This document shows positions 31,106 through 45,949 of a stretch of 64,000 bases of DNA, piece by piece. The notes under the pieces were generated by a model. That model was not told the origin of the DNA, made no database searches, and saw only the letters and a program-made list of their open reading frames with translations. The position numbers and the translations under genes are program-made. This stretch comes from Akanthomyces muscarius (taxonomy: Eukaryota > Ascomycota > Sordariomycetes > Hypocreales > Cordycipitaceae), in contig NC_079243.1 of NCBI RefSeq assembly GCF_028009165.1, positions 930,001 through 994,000 of the forward strand, written 5' to 3'. Positions within the stretch are counted from its first letter, which is position 1. Each line of letters starts with the position of its first letter.

Positions 31106-31670
31106 ATATAGTTAATAAGTAAGTCACTTAGATAAGTAAGTCACCTATATTCCCTAACCCTTTACCCTTTAACTATTAATAACTTAACTATAATATAAAA
31201 AAACATCTAAAATTAATTAAAACCCTTTTCTTTACTAATATTTATATCTATAATATAAGTATATATATTATAATTAGTCTAACTATATATATTATATTAC
31301 TAATTATATATTTTAACCCTTACTTTATAATAACTATAAGCTTATATTTTATCTTTTACTTAATTATTTATATTTATCTACTTTTTTAAATCTTTTATAT
31401 CTTATATAAAAAAAGATCTTTTAGTTTATAGCCTTATTTTTTTAGCCTATTAGTACTTACTAATTAGCTTATTTATAACTTTAAGGCTTTATATCTAAAT
31501 ATATAAAAATATAACTTTATATATAATAACTATTATACCTTTTTTAAAACTATTAAGTATATTAAGACTTTTAGTTAGAGAGTTATTTAGGTAATTAGTA
31601 ATTTATTTTTTTAGAATTAAAGACTATAAAACCACTTTATTTACTATACTTAGTATCTAAAAGACCTAAG

Positions 31671-32071
31671 TATAATAATAGCTTATTTACTAAGTTATAA
31701 TAGGTCTATTTCTTAGAGAGTAAGTTAGGCTGAAAGCTATAAGGTAGTATATTAAATAGTATTATAAATAGTTATTAAGAGTAGGACTCTTAATAGTAAA
31801 ATTATTACTTAGATTAATTAATAGAGATCTAAACTATCTAGACTAACTATAGTCCTTCCTTTATATAATAGTTTACCTCTTTATTACTTTCTTTAGATTA
31901 CTAGCTTACTTACTCTTATAATCCCTTTATAGCTTACTAGCTTACTCACTCTAGTGATCTAGTAAGGTTATATAACCTTAAGGCCTAATCGGGGAGCCTA
32001 TAGGCGCTATAAGGTCGTCCTCTTAGGCCACTTCTCTAGTCACCTTATATTACTTTTTATTATTTATAATA
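31671..32071 (-). repeat. 3' LTR of the outer gypsy element
   Basis: 401 bp, matching 44832-45232 in the same orientation. It includes the less mutated segment gcctataggcgctataagg. Preceded by target-site copy CTAAG. Confidence 0.88.
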
Positions 32072-34688
32072 TAATACTCCTTCTCTATTAGTTTTATCCT
32101 TAAAGCTATTAATCCTATTCTAGCTATTTATTTAGTAGGTATATAGAACTTCCCTCCTTTATTATTATATACTAATAATATATTAGGTTATATAGAAAAA
32201 CCTTATTCCTAAAAATCTAATAAATAAGACACCCTAAGGTCTTTTATTACTTTTTATAATTAAGATACTAAGATACTATATACTTATTATTTTAACTATT
32301 AATTAAAGTATTATCTTACTAATAGTAAGACTTACTATAAGGAGTATATCTATTATAGTCACTCTTATAATAGTATACTAGTAATATCTTCTTATAGGTT
32401 TTATTCTTTTTTTAGTTATATATTTTCTTTACTAATTTTATTTTTATAGTTTTATATTTACTTATATAGTAGAGGAAACTAGATAATACTAAGGAAAAGG
32501 CTAAAAAGCGTTTAGTTAAACTATAAGTTTAACTGTCTTAAGCTATAAATTATTTAATATAGATCTATAAAACTTATTATCTAGTAAAGAATAAGAGCTA
32601 GAAGCTATTTAAATAGGGTATATAAAAGCTAGATAAGGAGGATAATATCCTCCTTACCCTAGGCTCCTATAAATAGTAGGTTATTTATAATTTATAGGTG
32701 TTAGGTGTTCCTAATAAGCCTAACTAGTTATAGTTTAGTCTAGGTGAGATTTCTAAGCTAGGCCCCTTACTAACTGCTAGTAAAAGCCTTTAGTAGGTCT
32801 AAATAACTTATAAGGTTCCTTATAGGCTCCTAGGTGTTTTTAGAGTTTAGGTATCCTTTCTATTTAATAAGATATTAATATTTCTTATAGTTTCTTTATA
32901 CTTTAAGTATTTATTTAATTTTATATATATTATTATTTTCTATAATAATATTTATAATAATTATAATATTATTTAGTACTTTTTTAAATAATAAAATATA
33001 AAATATAAGATAGATCTTTATTTTATTAGATAATAATAGTTTATAATTAGTATTTAATATTTTTTATTTAATAAAGAATAGTTTAATTTTCTTTTAATTA
33101 AGTTTATTATTAGGTTACTTTATTTTAATATTTTTATATATAAGGTAGACTTTATATCTCTTCTTTAAGATTAGTACTAATAATCTCTTTTTATCTATAT
33201 AGTACTTTATATAGTTTTATAAAAATATCTATTCTTATTATAAGTATTTTTATATATCTATAATTATTACTATATATACTATAACTATTAGTATATTTAT
33301 ATTCTATATTATATATATCTTAATAATAGGATTAAATCTATAATTTACTTTAAATAATAATATCTTTATATTATTAATTTTAAAGTTATTATAAGCTTAT
33401 TATATAAGTAGTAGCTATTTTATATAATTATTTTATTAGTAGTTAATATAGCTTTATAGGTATTATTTTAATATTTAGTTTAGAATTTCTATTTAACTAT
33501 TTAACTATAAATAAAATATTATAAATAAGCTTTACTTAATCTTTATTATTTCTATAAGGTATTTTTAAAAGTTTAATATAAATAATTTATTATAATCTAA
33601 TATAAGTTTTATTAGTAGTCTATATTAAGTAATACCTATTTTAATAAATATATATATTAGATTTTTAGTATTATTAGATTCTATATAAGGGATATAATAA
33701 ATATACTTTATAAGTTTATTAATAATAACTAAGATACTATTATAAAGTACTCCTATTATTAGTTCTTTAGACTTTAGTAGTTTAATAATAAAGTCTATAA
33801 TAATAGTCTACTATACTCTTTTAGGTAGTAATATTAGTTATAGCTTATTATAAAGTATATATTATACTAACTTTACTTTATTATAAATATTATATTTCTT
33901 AATAATTTCCTATATAATCTTCCTACTTTTAGGGAAGTTATAAGATCTTTATAATTAACTAATTATTTTTATAATACCTTAGTGTCTATATAAGGGGTAT
34001 ATATATATTTCTTCTATAAGCTATTTTTATAATATAGTTAGGATATATAGTTAATTATTATAAAAATAGTTATTTTCTTTTTATATAAAAAATAAGGTTA
34101 ATCTTTAAGTATTAATTAGATAGTCTTTTTAGATTCTTAACTTAATTCTTTATAATTAGATATTATCTAGTAATACCTACTAAGTTATATTAATTTCTTA
34201 AGTGCCTAATATAAGGTTCCTATTTTTAGTTTAGTATAATAAGGATATATTATCTACTTATTATTCTATTTTTAGATCCTCTTTTTACCTAAGTATATCT
34301 ACTCTTCTATTTTTAGATCCTTTATAATATATAATTTTAAAATTATAATTTATAAGGGTTTTATACTATTTAATCTATTATTTATTTAGATCTTTTATAG
34401 TTATAAAAGAGGTTAGGTTTTTATAGTTAATATAGACCTTAATTTTATAGTTTACTCCTTTTAGGTAATACTTTTATTCCTTAAAGGCTTTAATAATAGT
34501 TATAAGTTCTTTATTATATATATTATAGTTTAGCTCTAGTTTATAGAGTTTCTTTAAGAAGAATATAATTAGGTAAAGTTAGTCTTTATTATCTTATTAT
34601 TTAAGTTATTTACTAAATATATAGTCTAAGGTGTTAGTTTTAACTTTAAATAGTTTATTAGAGTTAACTATAAGTAGAACTAGTTTAT

Positions 34689-35084
34689 TATTATAAATAA
34701 AGAAAGAATAGAAGTGGGCGTAGGAGCGGCCTAAGGCAGCGGCCCTATAGGCGTATATAGATTACCTAATTAGGACAGATAGTTATATAACTAATTACCT
34801 CACCTACTAGTAAGTGTAGTAAGTAGTACGCACTATAATTATAGGTAAGTATAGTAAGCTAAGAAATATAATAGAGAGATAGATAAGTACTTAAAAAAGA
34901 AATATTCTAGTAGTTAGGTAGTCTAGATCTTTATTAATTAATCTAAATAATAGTTTCACTATTAAGAGTTCTACTCTTAATAACTATTTATAATACTACT
35001 TAATATACTACCTTATAGCTTTTAGCCTAACTTACTATCTAAGAAATAGACTTACTATAACTTAGTAAATAAGTTATTATTATA
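34689..35084 (+). repeat. 5' LTR of the inner gypsy element
   Basis: 396 bp, direct repeat of 41066-41461. It contains the G/C-rich island around 34715-34760 (gtaggagcggcctaaggcag) that escaped much of the mutation. Confidence 0.88.
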
Positions 35085-35997
35085 TTTTAATTAATCCTAT
35101 TTAGTAAGTTACCTTAAAACTTTAAATAGTTAATATATCTATTATAAGTGGAAGAATTACTAACCCTAAGATAAAGATCTAGTAACTTATAGCTAAGATT
35201 ACTAAGCTTAAGAAGTAAAACTAAAGCCTTCTCTCTTATATTAATACCCTCTATAAGACTATAAAATAATATAAGAACTAAATTATTACCTCTAAAATGC
35301 CTAAAAGGGCTTAAATAAATAAACCTAAGTTTCCTAAACCTAAACTATTTAATAGTTATAAGGGAGATATAAGGAACTTCCTTATTTAAGCCTAAACTTA
35401 CCTTTAAGTTAATAATAAAATATTTAATACTACTAAAAATAGAATCCTCTATATTAGTAATCTCTTAACTAAAAAAGTAATAAAATAGTAAGAACCTATA
35501 TTATAAGTATACCTAAAATATAATACTAAAGTTAGTATAGATATTATCTATATCTTTTTAGATTATAAAACCTTTAAGGACTAACTTCTTAGTGCTTTTA
35601 GAAACTCTAATAAGTATAAGGAAGTTACTTAATAGCTTACCTATTTTTAATAAACTAGATTTATTATTTATTATATAAGAGAGTTTAAATAGATTATAGC
35701 TAAACTTAACTAAAAATAGGAAGCTCTAATTAAAATCTTCTATTAAGACCTTAAAGAAGAAGTTAAAGATAATATCTACTAAGAAGAATAACTAGAACTA
35801 CTTAATACCTTTATTAAAATAGTTATTAAAATAAATAATTAACTATATAAATAATATTAGGAAAATATAAGTAAATAGAAATATAATAATTATATAAGGT
35901 TTAATAAACCTAATATAAGTAAATCTTAAAGAACTTCTACTATATATAGACACTATACTAGACTAATAGAACTTAATACTATATATAAAGAAAAAGG

Positions 35998-36046
35998 GAA
36001 ATACTATAATTATAGTAAAACTAAATACTTTATAAATAAGTATTAA
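35998..36046 (+). pseudogene. Gag zinc-knuckle ghost
   Basis: Translation KYYNYSKTKYFINKY has the spacing of a CCHC knuckle (C-x2-C-x4-H-x4-C), with every Cys and the His now read as Tyr. TGC/TGT to TAC/TAT and CAT to TAT are exactly the RIP-type changes, so the knuckle can be recognised only by its spacing. Confidence 0.65.
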
Positions 36047-37860
36047 GCTTTTAAGAAATAATAGAAGCCTATTAGAGAAGGATAAAAGCTCTATATAGCT
36101 AACTATAAAGAATTACCTATTTAAAATCTAAGTGTAATAAATAGTAAAAAATATATCTCTAAGCCTAAATACTACTACTATTTAGTAGATAATACTAGCT
36201 TAGATAAAGACTAGGAATTTAGAACCTAATTAGTACTTAATAAAGATAATAGTCTTATATTTACTAAACTAGATATAAAAGAAGTATTTAATTACATTTT
36301 AATAATACTAGAACCTAAAGGTACCTTAGTTAGTGCCCTATTTATAAGAGAAGGGGACTTTAAACTAATTATAGTTATAATTAATAGATTTAATATATCT
36401 AACCTAATTATATTAGTTTACTAACTCCTCTTAGTAGAAGATAACACTACTATATAAACTAATAAAACTACTCTACTCTATCTAGTACTTAACCCTATAT
36501 ACTAAGAATATATAATAATCTCTTAAGTGTTATACTTATATAATAACTATAAATAACACCTATAAAAGAAACTTAAGTATAGATAGTTCCTACACTATAG
36601 TGCCACTACTAACTATAAACCCTACCTTAAAACTAACCTTAGGTACTAGAAGATATAGAAAATAATTAGCTTTACCTTACTCTTTAAGAAAAATAAGGAT
36701 AGGATATACTATATTAAGGATAATAACGCTTATATTATTTATACTATAACCTTATACTATAAAGAAAGAGGAAATAGTATAAGAATAAGAAGTATACTTA
36801 GCTTATATTTAATTAATATAAAAGGTAGATAATCTAACTATTATTAAAGCTCTAATAAAAGAAAACTAACTATTTTTAAAATATTCTAGAAAATAAACTA
36901 ATAAGAGGAAGATACTAAATAGAAATTAGGAAATAATAGTTATTATTATAATTAAGACTAATTCCTTAATAGAGATCTAATAGGTCTCTATATATTATAA
37001 ATATTAGTAATATAATATACCTTATAATTATTATAAAGATTATAAGAAAGAAGATTTAGGTAATAATTAATAGTAGAGTATAAAGAAACTTTATTTTACT
37101 AAATCTTATTAATAAATTATAATTATTTTAGACTATAAAGGATAAGCCTTACTAACTTATAATTATAAAAGGATATATAGTAAAATTTAGCTAAAAAGTA
37201 ATTAATATAAAAGTAATATAACTTCTAATTAATATATAAGATATAAAATATTATATTATTTTAGATATTATAGTAATTTTAAAATATAATATTATATTAG
37301 AGATACCCTAATTATAAGTAAGTAATCTTTAAGTTAATTAGAGAATAGGCTAACTTTAATAGGATCTATTAGGATATAATTATAACACTAAGAGTGGCTT
37401 ATAAGGAGTACCTTAATTAAATTAAAATAGGCCTCTAAGAATATATATAATTATTAGAGAGTTTAAAGCTAGTATAATAGAGATTCTTAAAGAATACTTA
37501 AAGTATAGTAAGCTATTTAGTAGAGAGCTAGAAATAGGACTATTAGAGTATTTATACTAAGATTATAAGATTAAGTTTTAACTTAATACTAAACTAATAT
37601 TTAATAAAATATATCCTTAAAACTATATATAGGATAAAACTCTTAAAGAGTATTTAAATAAGATATTATAAAAGAGATATATATAACTATTAGAGTTTTT
37701 AGTAGGATACCTAATCTTATAAGTACTAAAAAAAAATAGGAAACTATAACTATATATTAACTATTAATAACTTAATAAGATTATAATTAAAAACTAATAT
37801 CTATTATTACTTATTATAAAGATATAAGATAAGCTTAAATAGGCTAAATAGTTTACTACT

Positions 37861-38080
37861 TTTAATTTAAAAAGAGCTTATAATCTAATTTATATAACTA
37901 AAAGTTATAAGTAAAAAACCGCCTTTTAAACTATAAGAGGACATTTTAAGTATTTTATAATACTATTTAGCCTTATTAATATACTTATAATATTTTAAAC
38001 TATAATTAATAATATTTTATAAAAATAGCTTAATAAATTTATTATTATTTACTTTAATAATATCTTTATATTCTCTAATA
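37861..38080 (+). pseudogene. Reverse-transcriptase core remnant of inner element
   Basis: The frame keeps the Ty3/gypsy order: FNLKRAYNLIYI, then a GHFKYFIILFSLIN stretch that corresponds to the HFEYLVMPFGLTNAP block, then YFNNIFIF in the position of the YLDDIFIF active-site box. Asp-to-Asn at both catalytic positions fits G-to-A mutation. Several stops interrupt it. The matching region of the outer element is on the minus strand near 41,850-42,080. Confidence 0.75.
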
Positions 38081-41065
38081 TACTTAAAGAATATAAAAAA
38101 TATATATATAAAGTATTATAAATACTTTAAGATAATAAACTTCTTATTAAAAAAGAAAAGAGTAAATTTTATTAATATAAAGTTAAATTTTTAGGATATA
38201 AGATTATACTAAGATAAATTAGGATAAGTCTATCTAAGATTAAAGATATTTAGAACTAGCTTATATTAACTAATATTAGAGAAGTAAGAGGATTTTTTAG
38301 ATTTATAAACTTCTATTAACGCTTTATCTACGGATTTAGAGAAATTATAATTCCTCTTACTAACCTTATAAAGAAGGATAATAAATTCTAATAGATAGAT
38401 AAGGAAGCTAATACTTTCTAAAAACTAAAAGAGAAAATCCTAAATAAGTTAGTTTTACTTATAGTTAATTCTAAAAAACCTTTTAAAGTAGAAATTAACA
38501 CTTCTAACTATATACTTAATAGATAACTTAAATAATAAGATAATAAAGATTAACTCTACCTAATTATATTCTTCTTTAAGAAACTTTATAGATTAGAATT
38601 AAACTATAATATATATAATAAAGAACTTATAGCTATTATTAAAGCCTTTAAGGAATAGAAATATTATCTAAAAGGAGTAAACTATAAGGTTAAGATTTAT
38701 ACTAACTATAAGAACCTAATCTCCTTTATAACTATAAAAGATCTAAATAAATAATAAATTAAATAGTATAAAACCCTAATAGATTATAATTTTAAAATTA
38801 TATATTATAAAAGATCTAAAAATAGAAAAATAAATATACTTAGCTAAAAGGAGGATTTAAAAATAGAATAATAAATAGATAATATACCTTTATTATACTA
38901 AACTAAAAATAAGAACCTTATATTAGGTACCTAAGAAATTAATATAACTTAATAAGTATAATTAGATAATATCTAGCTATAAAGAATTAAGTTAAGAATC
39001 TAAAAAGACTATCTAATTAATACTTAAAGATTAACCTTATTTTTTATATAAAAAGAAAATAACTATTTTTATAATAATTAACTATATATCTTAGCTATAT
39101 TATAAAAATAGCTTATAGAAGAAATATATATATACCCCTTATATAGACACTAAAGTATTATAAAAATAATTAGTTAACTATAAAGATCTTATAACTTTCT
39201 TAAAAGTAGGAAGATTATATAGGAAATTATTAAGAAATATAATATTTATAATAAAGTAAAGTTAGTATAATATATACTTTATAATAAGCTATAACTAATA
39301 TTACTACCTAAAAGAGTATAATAGACTATTATTATAGACTTTATTATTAAACTATTAAAGTCTAAAGAACTAATAATAAGAGTACTTTATAATAGTATTT
39401 TAGTTATTATTAATAAACTTATAAAGTATATTTATTATATCCCTTATATAGAATCTAGTAATACTAAAAATCTAATATATATATTCTTTAAAATAGTTAT
39501 TACTTAATATAGACTACTAATAAAACTTATATTAGATTATAATAAATTATTTATATTAAACTTTTAGAAATACTTTATAGAAATAATAAAAATTAAGTAA
39601 AGCTTATTTATAATATTTTATTTATAGTTAAATAGTTAGACTAAGATCTTAAACTAAATACTAGAATAATACCTATAAAGCTATATTAACTACTAATAAG
39701 ATAATTAGATAGAATAGCTACTACTTATATAATAGGCTTATAATAACTCTAAAATTAATAATATAAAGATATTACTATTTAAAGTAAACTATAAATTTAA
39801 TCTTATTATTAAAATATATATAATATAAAATATAAATATACTAATAGTTATAGTATATATAGTAATAATTATAAATATATAAAAACACTTATAATAAGAA
39901 TAGATATTTTTATAAAACTATATAAAGTACTATATAGATAAAAAGAGATTATTAGTACTAATCCTAAAGGAGGGATATAAAGTCTACCTTATATATAAAA
40001 ATATTAAAATAAAGTAACCTAATAATAAACTTAACTAAAAGAAAATTAGACTATTCTTTATTAAATAAAAAATATTAAATACTAACTATAAACTATCCTT
40101 ATCTAATAGAATATAAATCTATCTTATATTCTATATTTTACTATTAGAGAAAGTACTAGATAATATTATAGTTATTATAAATATTATTATAGAAAATAAT
40201 AATAAATATAAAATTAAGAAAATACTTAAAGTATAAGGAAATATTAAGAAATATAAATATTTTATTAAATAGAAAAGATATCTAAACTCTAAAAATACCT
40301 AGGAGCTAATAGTAGCCTTATAAATTACTTAGATCTACTCTAGTAGTTTAAAGAGTGATATTCTACTTATTAAGCTTCTTTATAGGTATCTATAAACTAT
40401 TAGAAAATACTATAATTTAGTCTACTATATTAAACCTACTAACTATATAAGTATTAGTTATAGCCTCTAACTTAAGTAAAATAAGATTAGTAGGAGAAAC
40501 CTCTATTACCCTATCTTCCTAATCTAACTCTACTATATTATAATAAAATAACTCCTTCTCCTTAGAATAGAGGAGCTGCTTTTACTTCTAAAGATAGGTT
40601 AGACGACCTAAGGCTTCTACTATATCCTAGTAAGTAGTTAGAGCCTTTTTCTAGGCTTTAGCTAGTATATTCTCCACTTCTAGTTCTTAGATAGATACTT
40701 TATTTAAAGTTATAATAGCCCTCTCTAATAAAATACTAATAAAGATACTATTATAAGGACAGTTATATTAGGTATACTTAGAATAATAGTTCTTATTATT
40801 AACTATTATATATTATATACTATAATAAAAGTAAGGAGTATAGGGTATAATGTCCTACTAAGAATTAGTATTATAAAGTTTAATATATTATAATAAGTGA
40901 AAACACTTAGTAGTAATATCGTGTTTTATAGACTTCTATAAGCGTGATTTTTTAATATAACTAGATATAGTGAAAAATATAATAATATAAGAGGGAAGTT
41001 TAAAATATACTAACTAGGCTAAAATAATAGGTCTTAAGGGTAAGACTAATAGGGGAGGAGTATTA

Positions 41066-41461
41066 TATTATAAACGAAGAAAGAATAGAAGTAGGTATAA
41101 GAGCGGCCTAAGGTAGCGGCCTTATAGGTGTATATAGATTACCTAATTAGGATAGATAGTTATATAACTAATCACCTTACCTACTAGTAAGTGTGGTAAG
41201 TAGTGTGTACTATGATTATAGGTAAGTATAGTAAGCTAAGGAATATAATAGAGAGATAGATAAGTACTTAAAGAAGAAGTATTCTAATAGCTAGGTAGTT
41301 TAGATTTTTATTAATTAATCTAAGTAATAGTTTTACTATTAAGAGTTCTACTCTTAATAACTGTTTATAATACTACTTAATATACTACCCTATAACTTTT
41401 AGCCTAACTTACTATCTAAGAAACAGACCTACTATAACTTAGTAAATAAGCTATTATTATA
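41066..41461 (+). repeat. 3' LTR of the inner gypsy element
   Basis: 396 bp, same length and order as 34689-35084, differing by transitions. Followed by CTTAT target-site copy. Confidence 0.88.
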
Positions 41462-44400
41462 CTTATTTAGGATTTTCTCTTTTAGTTTCTAAAAGGTATT
41501 AGCTTCCTTATCTATCTATTAGAATTTATTATCCTTTTTTATAAGGTTAGTAAGAGGAATTATAATTTCTCTAAATCTATAAATAAAGTGTTAATAAAAG
41601 TTTATAAATCTAAGAAATCCTCTTACTTCTCTAATATTAGTTAGTATAAGCTAGTTTTAAATATCTTTAATTTTAAATAGACTTATTCTAATTTATCCTA
41701 ATATAATTTTATATCTTAGGAATTTAACTTTATACTAATAAAATTTACTTTTCTTTTTTTTAATAAGAAGTTTATTATCTTAAAGTATCTATAATACTTT
41801 ATATATATATTTCTTATATTCTTTAAATATATTAGAAAATATAAAGATATTATTAAGATAGATAATAATAAATTTATTAAGTTATTTTTATAAGATATTA
41901 TTAATTATAGTTTAGAATATTATAAATATATTAATAAGGCTAAATAGTATTATAAAATACTTAAAGTGTTCTCTTATAATTTAAAAGGTAGTTTTTTACT
42001 TATAGCTCTTAATTATATAAATTAGATTATAAGTTTTTTTTAGGTTAAAAGTAATAAACTATTTAGTTTATCTAAACTTATCTTATATTTTTATAATAAG
42101 TAGTAATAGATATTAGTTCTTAATTATAATCTTATTAAGTTACTAATAGTTAATATATAGTTATAGTTTTCTATTTTTCTTTAATACCTATAAGATTAGA
42201 TATCCTACTAAAAACTCTAATAGTTATATATATTCCTTCTATAATATCTTATTTAAATACTCTTTAAGAGTTTTATCTTATATAAAGTTCTAAAAATATA
42301 TTTTATTAAATATTAGTTTAGTATTAAGTTAGAGTTTAATCTTATAGTCCTAGTATAAATACTTTAATAGTCCTATTTTTAGCTCTCTACTAAATAACTT
42401 AGTATACTTTAAATATTCTTTAAGAATCTCTATTATACTAGCTTTAAGCTCTCTAATAATTATATATATTCTTAAAGGCCTATTTTAATTTAATTAAAGT
42501 ACTCCTTATAAGCCACTCTTAGTATTATAATTATATCCTAATAGATTTTATTAAAGTTAGCCTATTTTCTAGTTAACTTAAAGATTACTTACTTATAATT
42601 AAGATATTCTTAGTATAATATTATATTTTAAAATTACTATAATATCTAAGATAATATAATATTTTATACCTTATATATTAATTAAAAGTTATATTACTTT
42701 TATATTAACTACTTTTTAACTAAATTTTACTATATATCTCTTTATAATTATAAGTTAATAAGGCTTATCTTTTATAATCTAAGGTAATTATAATTTATTA
42801 ATAAGATTTAGTAAGATAAAGTTTCCTTATACTCTACTATTAATTATTACCTAGATCTTTTTTCTTATAATTGTTATAGTAATTATAAGGTATATAGTAC
42901 TACTAATACTTATAGTATATAGAGACCTATTAGATCTCTATTAAGGAATTAGTTAGAAGTTTAATAATAACTATTTTTTCCTAAATTCTTCTTTTATTTA
43001 TATTCCTTCTTTTATAATTATTAATAATAATCTTCTAACTATTTAGAGCTTAGATAATATTCTAGTTACTTACTAGCTATATTAATTAAACTTAGATTAG
43101 GTAAGTTTCTTATTACTATATAGTTTCCTCTATCTTTATAATATAAGGTTATAACTTAAATAGTATATATATTTTTATCCTTAATATAGTAAGTTATATT
43201 ATTATTCTTTTTAAGAAGTAATATATTAGAGGTTCTCTTTTAGCTCTTCTAGTATTAGAGGTCTATCTCTAAAAAGGGTCCTTAGTTTATATACTATAAC
43301 TTAAAAAACTATCTATATTTAAGTTTCTTCTAGAGGTGTCTCTAGTATCTATAATATAAGTAAGAGGCCTATAAAATTATAGTATGTTCTCTATATAATA
43401 TACTTATAATAGGGTTCTATTAGATATAGGCGGTACTTATTCTAATAGGTTAGTATAGTAATTCTATAAGTATTATAAGGTCTATAATATCTATATTATA
43501 GATTATAATAACTATAGATTTAAGGTCCCCTTTTTTTATTAATAATATACTAATAAGGTTACTAGGTCCTTAAAGGTATAGAATATATATAAAAGTATTA
43601 GTTAGGTTAAGCCTAGTTATATATACTAATAGCTAAGTGCTATATTCCTAATCCTCCTCCTTAGGTACTAGCTAGGTCTTAAAGTCCTAATACTTATCTA
43701 AACTAATATTATCTACTAAGTAGTATTTATCCACTTCTAGGTATTATTTAGTATTAGAGATATATTCTTTACTATTTACTATACTAAGGTTTTAAGTAAG
43801 TAAGTCTTTATAGTTAGCTATATAGAGCTTTTATCCTTCTTTAATAGGCTTTTATTATTTCTTAAAAGCTTAGTACTTATTTATAAAATATCTAATTTTA
43901 CTATAATTATAGTATTTCCCCTTTTTTTTATATATAGTATTAAGTTCTATTAGTCTAGTATAGTATTTATATATAATAGAGGTTCTTTAAGATTTATCTA
44001 TATTTAGTTTATTAAACTTAATATAGTTATTATATTTTTATTTACTTATTTTCTTTTAATATTATTTATATAATTAGTTACTTACTTTAATAACTATCTT
44101 AATAAAAGTATTAAGTAATTTAGTTTATTTTTTTTAATAGATATTATTTTTAACTTCTTCCTTAAAGTCTTAATAGAAGATTTTAATTAGAGCTTCCTAT
44201 TTTTAATTAAGTTTAGCTATAATCTATTTAAACTCTCTTATATAGTAAATAGTAGATCTAGTTTATTAGAGATAAGTAAACTATTAAGTAGCTTCCTTAT
44301 ACTTATTAGGGTTTCTAAAAGTACTAAAGAGTTAGTCCTTAAAGGTTTTATAATCTAAAATGATATAAATAATATCTATATTAGCTTTAGTACTATACTT

Positions 44401-44831
44401 TAAATATACTTATAATATAGGTTCCTACTATTTTATTACTTTTCTAATTAAGAGGTTACAAATATAGAGGATTTTATCTTTAGTAGTATTAAATATCTTA
44501 TTATTAACTTAAAAGTAAGTCTAGACTTAGATAAAAAAGTTTCTTATATCTTCTTTATAACTATTAAATAGTTTAAGTTTAAGAAACTTAGGTTTATTTA
44601 CTTAGGCCCTTTTAGGTATCTTAGAGATAGTAATTTAGTTTTTATATTATTCTATAGTTTTATAGAGGGTATTAATATAAAAGAGAAGGCTTTAGTTTTA
44701 CTTCTTAAACTTAATAATTTTAACCATAAGTTACTAAATCTCTATTTTAAGGTTAGTAGTTCTTCTACTTATAATAAATATATTAGTTACTTAAAGTTTT
44801 AAAGTAACTTATTAAATAGGATTAATTAAAA

Positions 44832-45232
44832 TATAATAATAGCTTATTTACTAAATTATAATAGGTCTATTTCTTAGAGAGTAAGTTAGACTAAAAGCTA
44901 TAAGATAATATATTAAGTAGTATTATAAATAGTTATTAAGAGTAGAACTCTTAATAGTAAAACTATTACTTAAATTAATTAATAGAGATCTAAACTATCT
45001 AGACTAGCTATAGTCCTTCCTTTATATAATAGTTTACCTCTTTATTACTTTTCTTAGATTACTAACTTACTTACTCTTATAATCCCTTTATAACTTACTA
45101 GCTTACTCACTCTAGTGATTTAATAAGGTTATATAACCTTAAGGCCTAATTAGGGAGCCTATAGGCGCTATAAGGTCGTCCTCTTAGGCCGCTTCCCTAG
45201 TCGCCTTATATCACTTCCTATTATTTATAATA
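44832..45232 (-). repeat. 5' LTR of the outer gypsy element
   Basis: 401 bp, direct repeat of 31671-32071 with scattered transitions. Followed by target-site copy CTAAG at 45233-45237. Confidence 0.88.
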
Positions 45233-45424
45233 CTAAGATCTAGCTAATTTTAAATATAAGTTTAAAAGACTTAGTATTATAAACTTAAATTTTAAGATAA
45301 AAATAACCTTTTTAGGATTAAAAAGGGTAATTTTAATACCTTAAAAACTACTTTAAATATTTTCTTTTATAATAGACTTATTATAAGTATTAAAAAATAT
45401 AAAAAAGAATTCTTTTTTAATAAT

Positions 45425-45949
45425 ATATATAATATTAGCCTTTATAAGATCCTTAATTTATTACCTATAAGCCTTTTTTAGTAAACTAAAATAGCTAATA
45501 TCTAAAAACTAGAATATATAGGAAAAATATATAGATATATAGAGGGTAATAATATTCTTCTTTTAGTAAAAAAGCTTAAAAGTAATTAAGTAGTAACTTT
45601 TATAGCTATTTAAAATTAAGAGATAATAACTACCTTTTTTTTAATCTTTTATATATTTATTAAAATACTTAATTTAATTTATACTATTTTATTTATTATC
45701 TAACTATTTAAGCTTATATTAATATACTAATCTAAAAGTAAGTATTTATTTTTATACTAAAATATAAGGTATTTTTAGCTTTTTACTATAATATATAATA
45801 GTACTATTAAGTTTTAAAAATTTACTACTTAAATTATAATAACCTATTTTTTATTACTAAACTATATTACTTTTACTTTTTTAACCTAATTAGCACTTAT
45901 AATAACTATTCTTATTATAATAAAGCCTATTAGAAACCTAGTCTTATTA
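45425..45949 (-). pseudogene. Fot1/pogo DDE_1 transposase remnant
   Basis: Minus-strand translation is riddled with stops but keeps the order of DDE_1 motifs: first NKTRFLIGF (from DETGF-type), then a stretch ending IKDLIKANIIYIIKKEFF. Asp-to-Asn, Glu-to-Lys, Gly-to-Arg and Gln-to-stop replacements are all explained by G-to-A or C-to-T. The N-terminal DNA-binding part would lie toward 46490 and the C-terminus beyond the LTR element, near 31200-31660. Confidence 0.7.

Larger units (their letters stand above)
34689..41461 (+). mobile_element. Inner Ty3/gypsy LTR retrotransposon (plus strand), nested and RIP-mutated
   Basis: Two 396-bp LTRs (34689-35084 and 41066-41461) bound a 6773-bp element. 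The target duplication reads TTTAT at 34684-34688 and CTTAT at 41462-41466, equal apart from one C-to-T change. It is inserted in the reverse-transcriptase/RNase H junction of the outer element, in opposite orientation: the outer element's coding sequence breaks at 41466 and resumes at 34683. Internal remnants in order are a gag-like region, a CCHC zinc-knuckle ghost (35998-36046), protease/RT, RNase H (about 38450-38700) and integrase. A purine-rich aggggaggagtatta precedes the 3' LTR as polypurine tract. CA and TG dinucleotides are almost absent. No ORF survives. Confidence 0.9.
31671..45232 (-). mobile_element. Outer Ty3/gypsy LTR retrotransposon (minus strand), RIP-mutated
   Basis: Two 401-bp direct repeats (31671-32071 and 44832-45232) share nearly identical sequence and are flanked by a perfect 5-bp target duplication, CTAAG, at 31666-31670 and 45233-45237. 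Read on the minus strand, gag and reverse transcriptase remnants occupy 44831 down to about 41467. The frame sequence then continues at about 34683 down to 32072 (RNase H and integrase side). The gap is filled by the inner plus-strand element. Without the insert and one copy of the inner target duplication the element is 6784 bp. LTR ends are TA...TA, consistent with RIP of TG...CA. The purine-rich tract next to the 3' LTR (agagaaggagtatta on the minus strand) fits a polypurine tract. Confidence 0.9.
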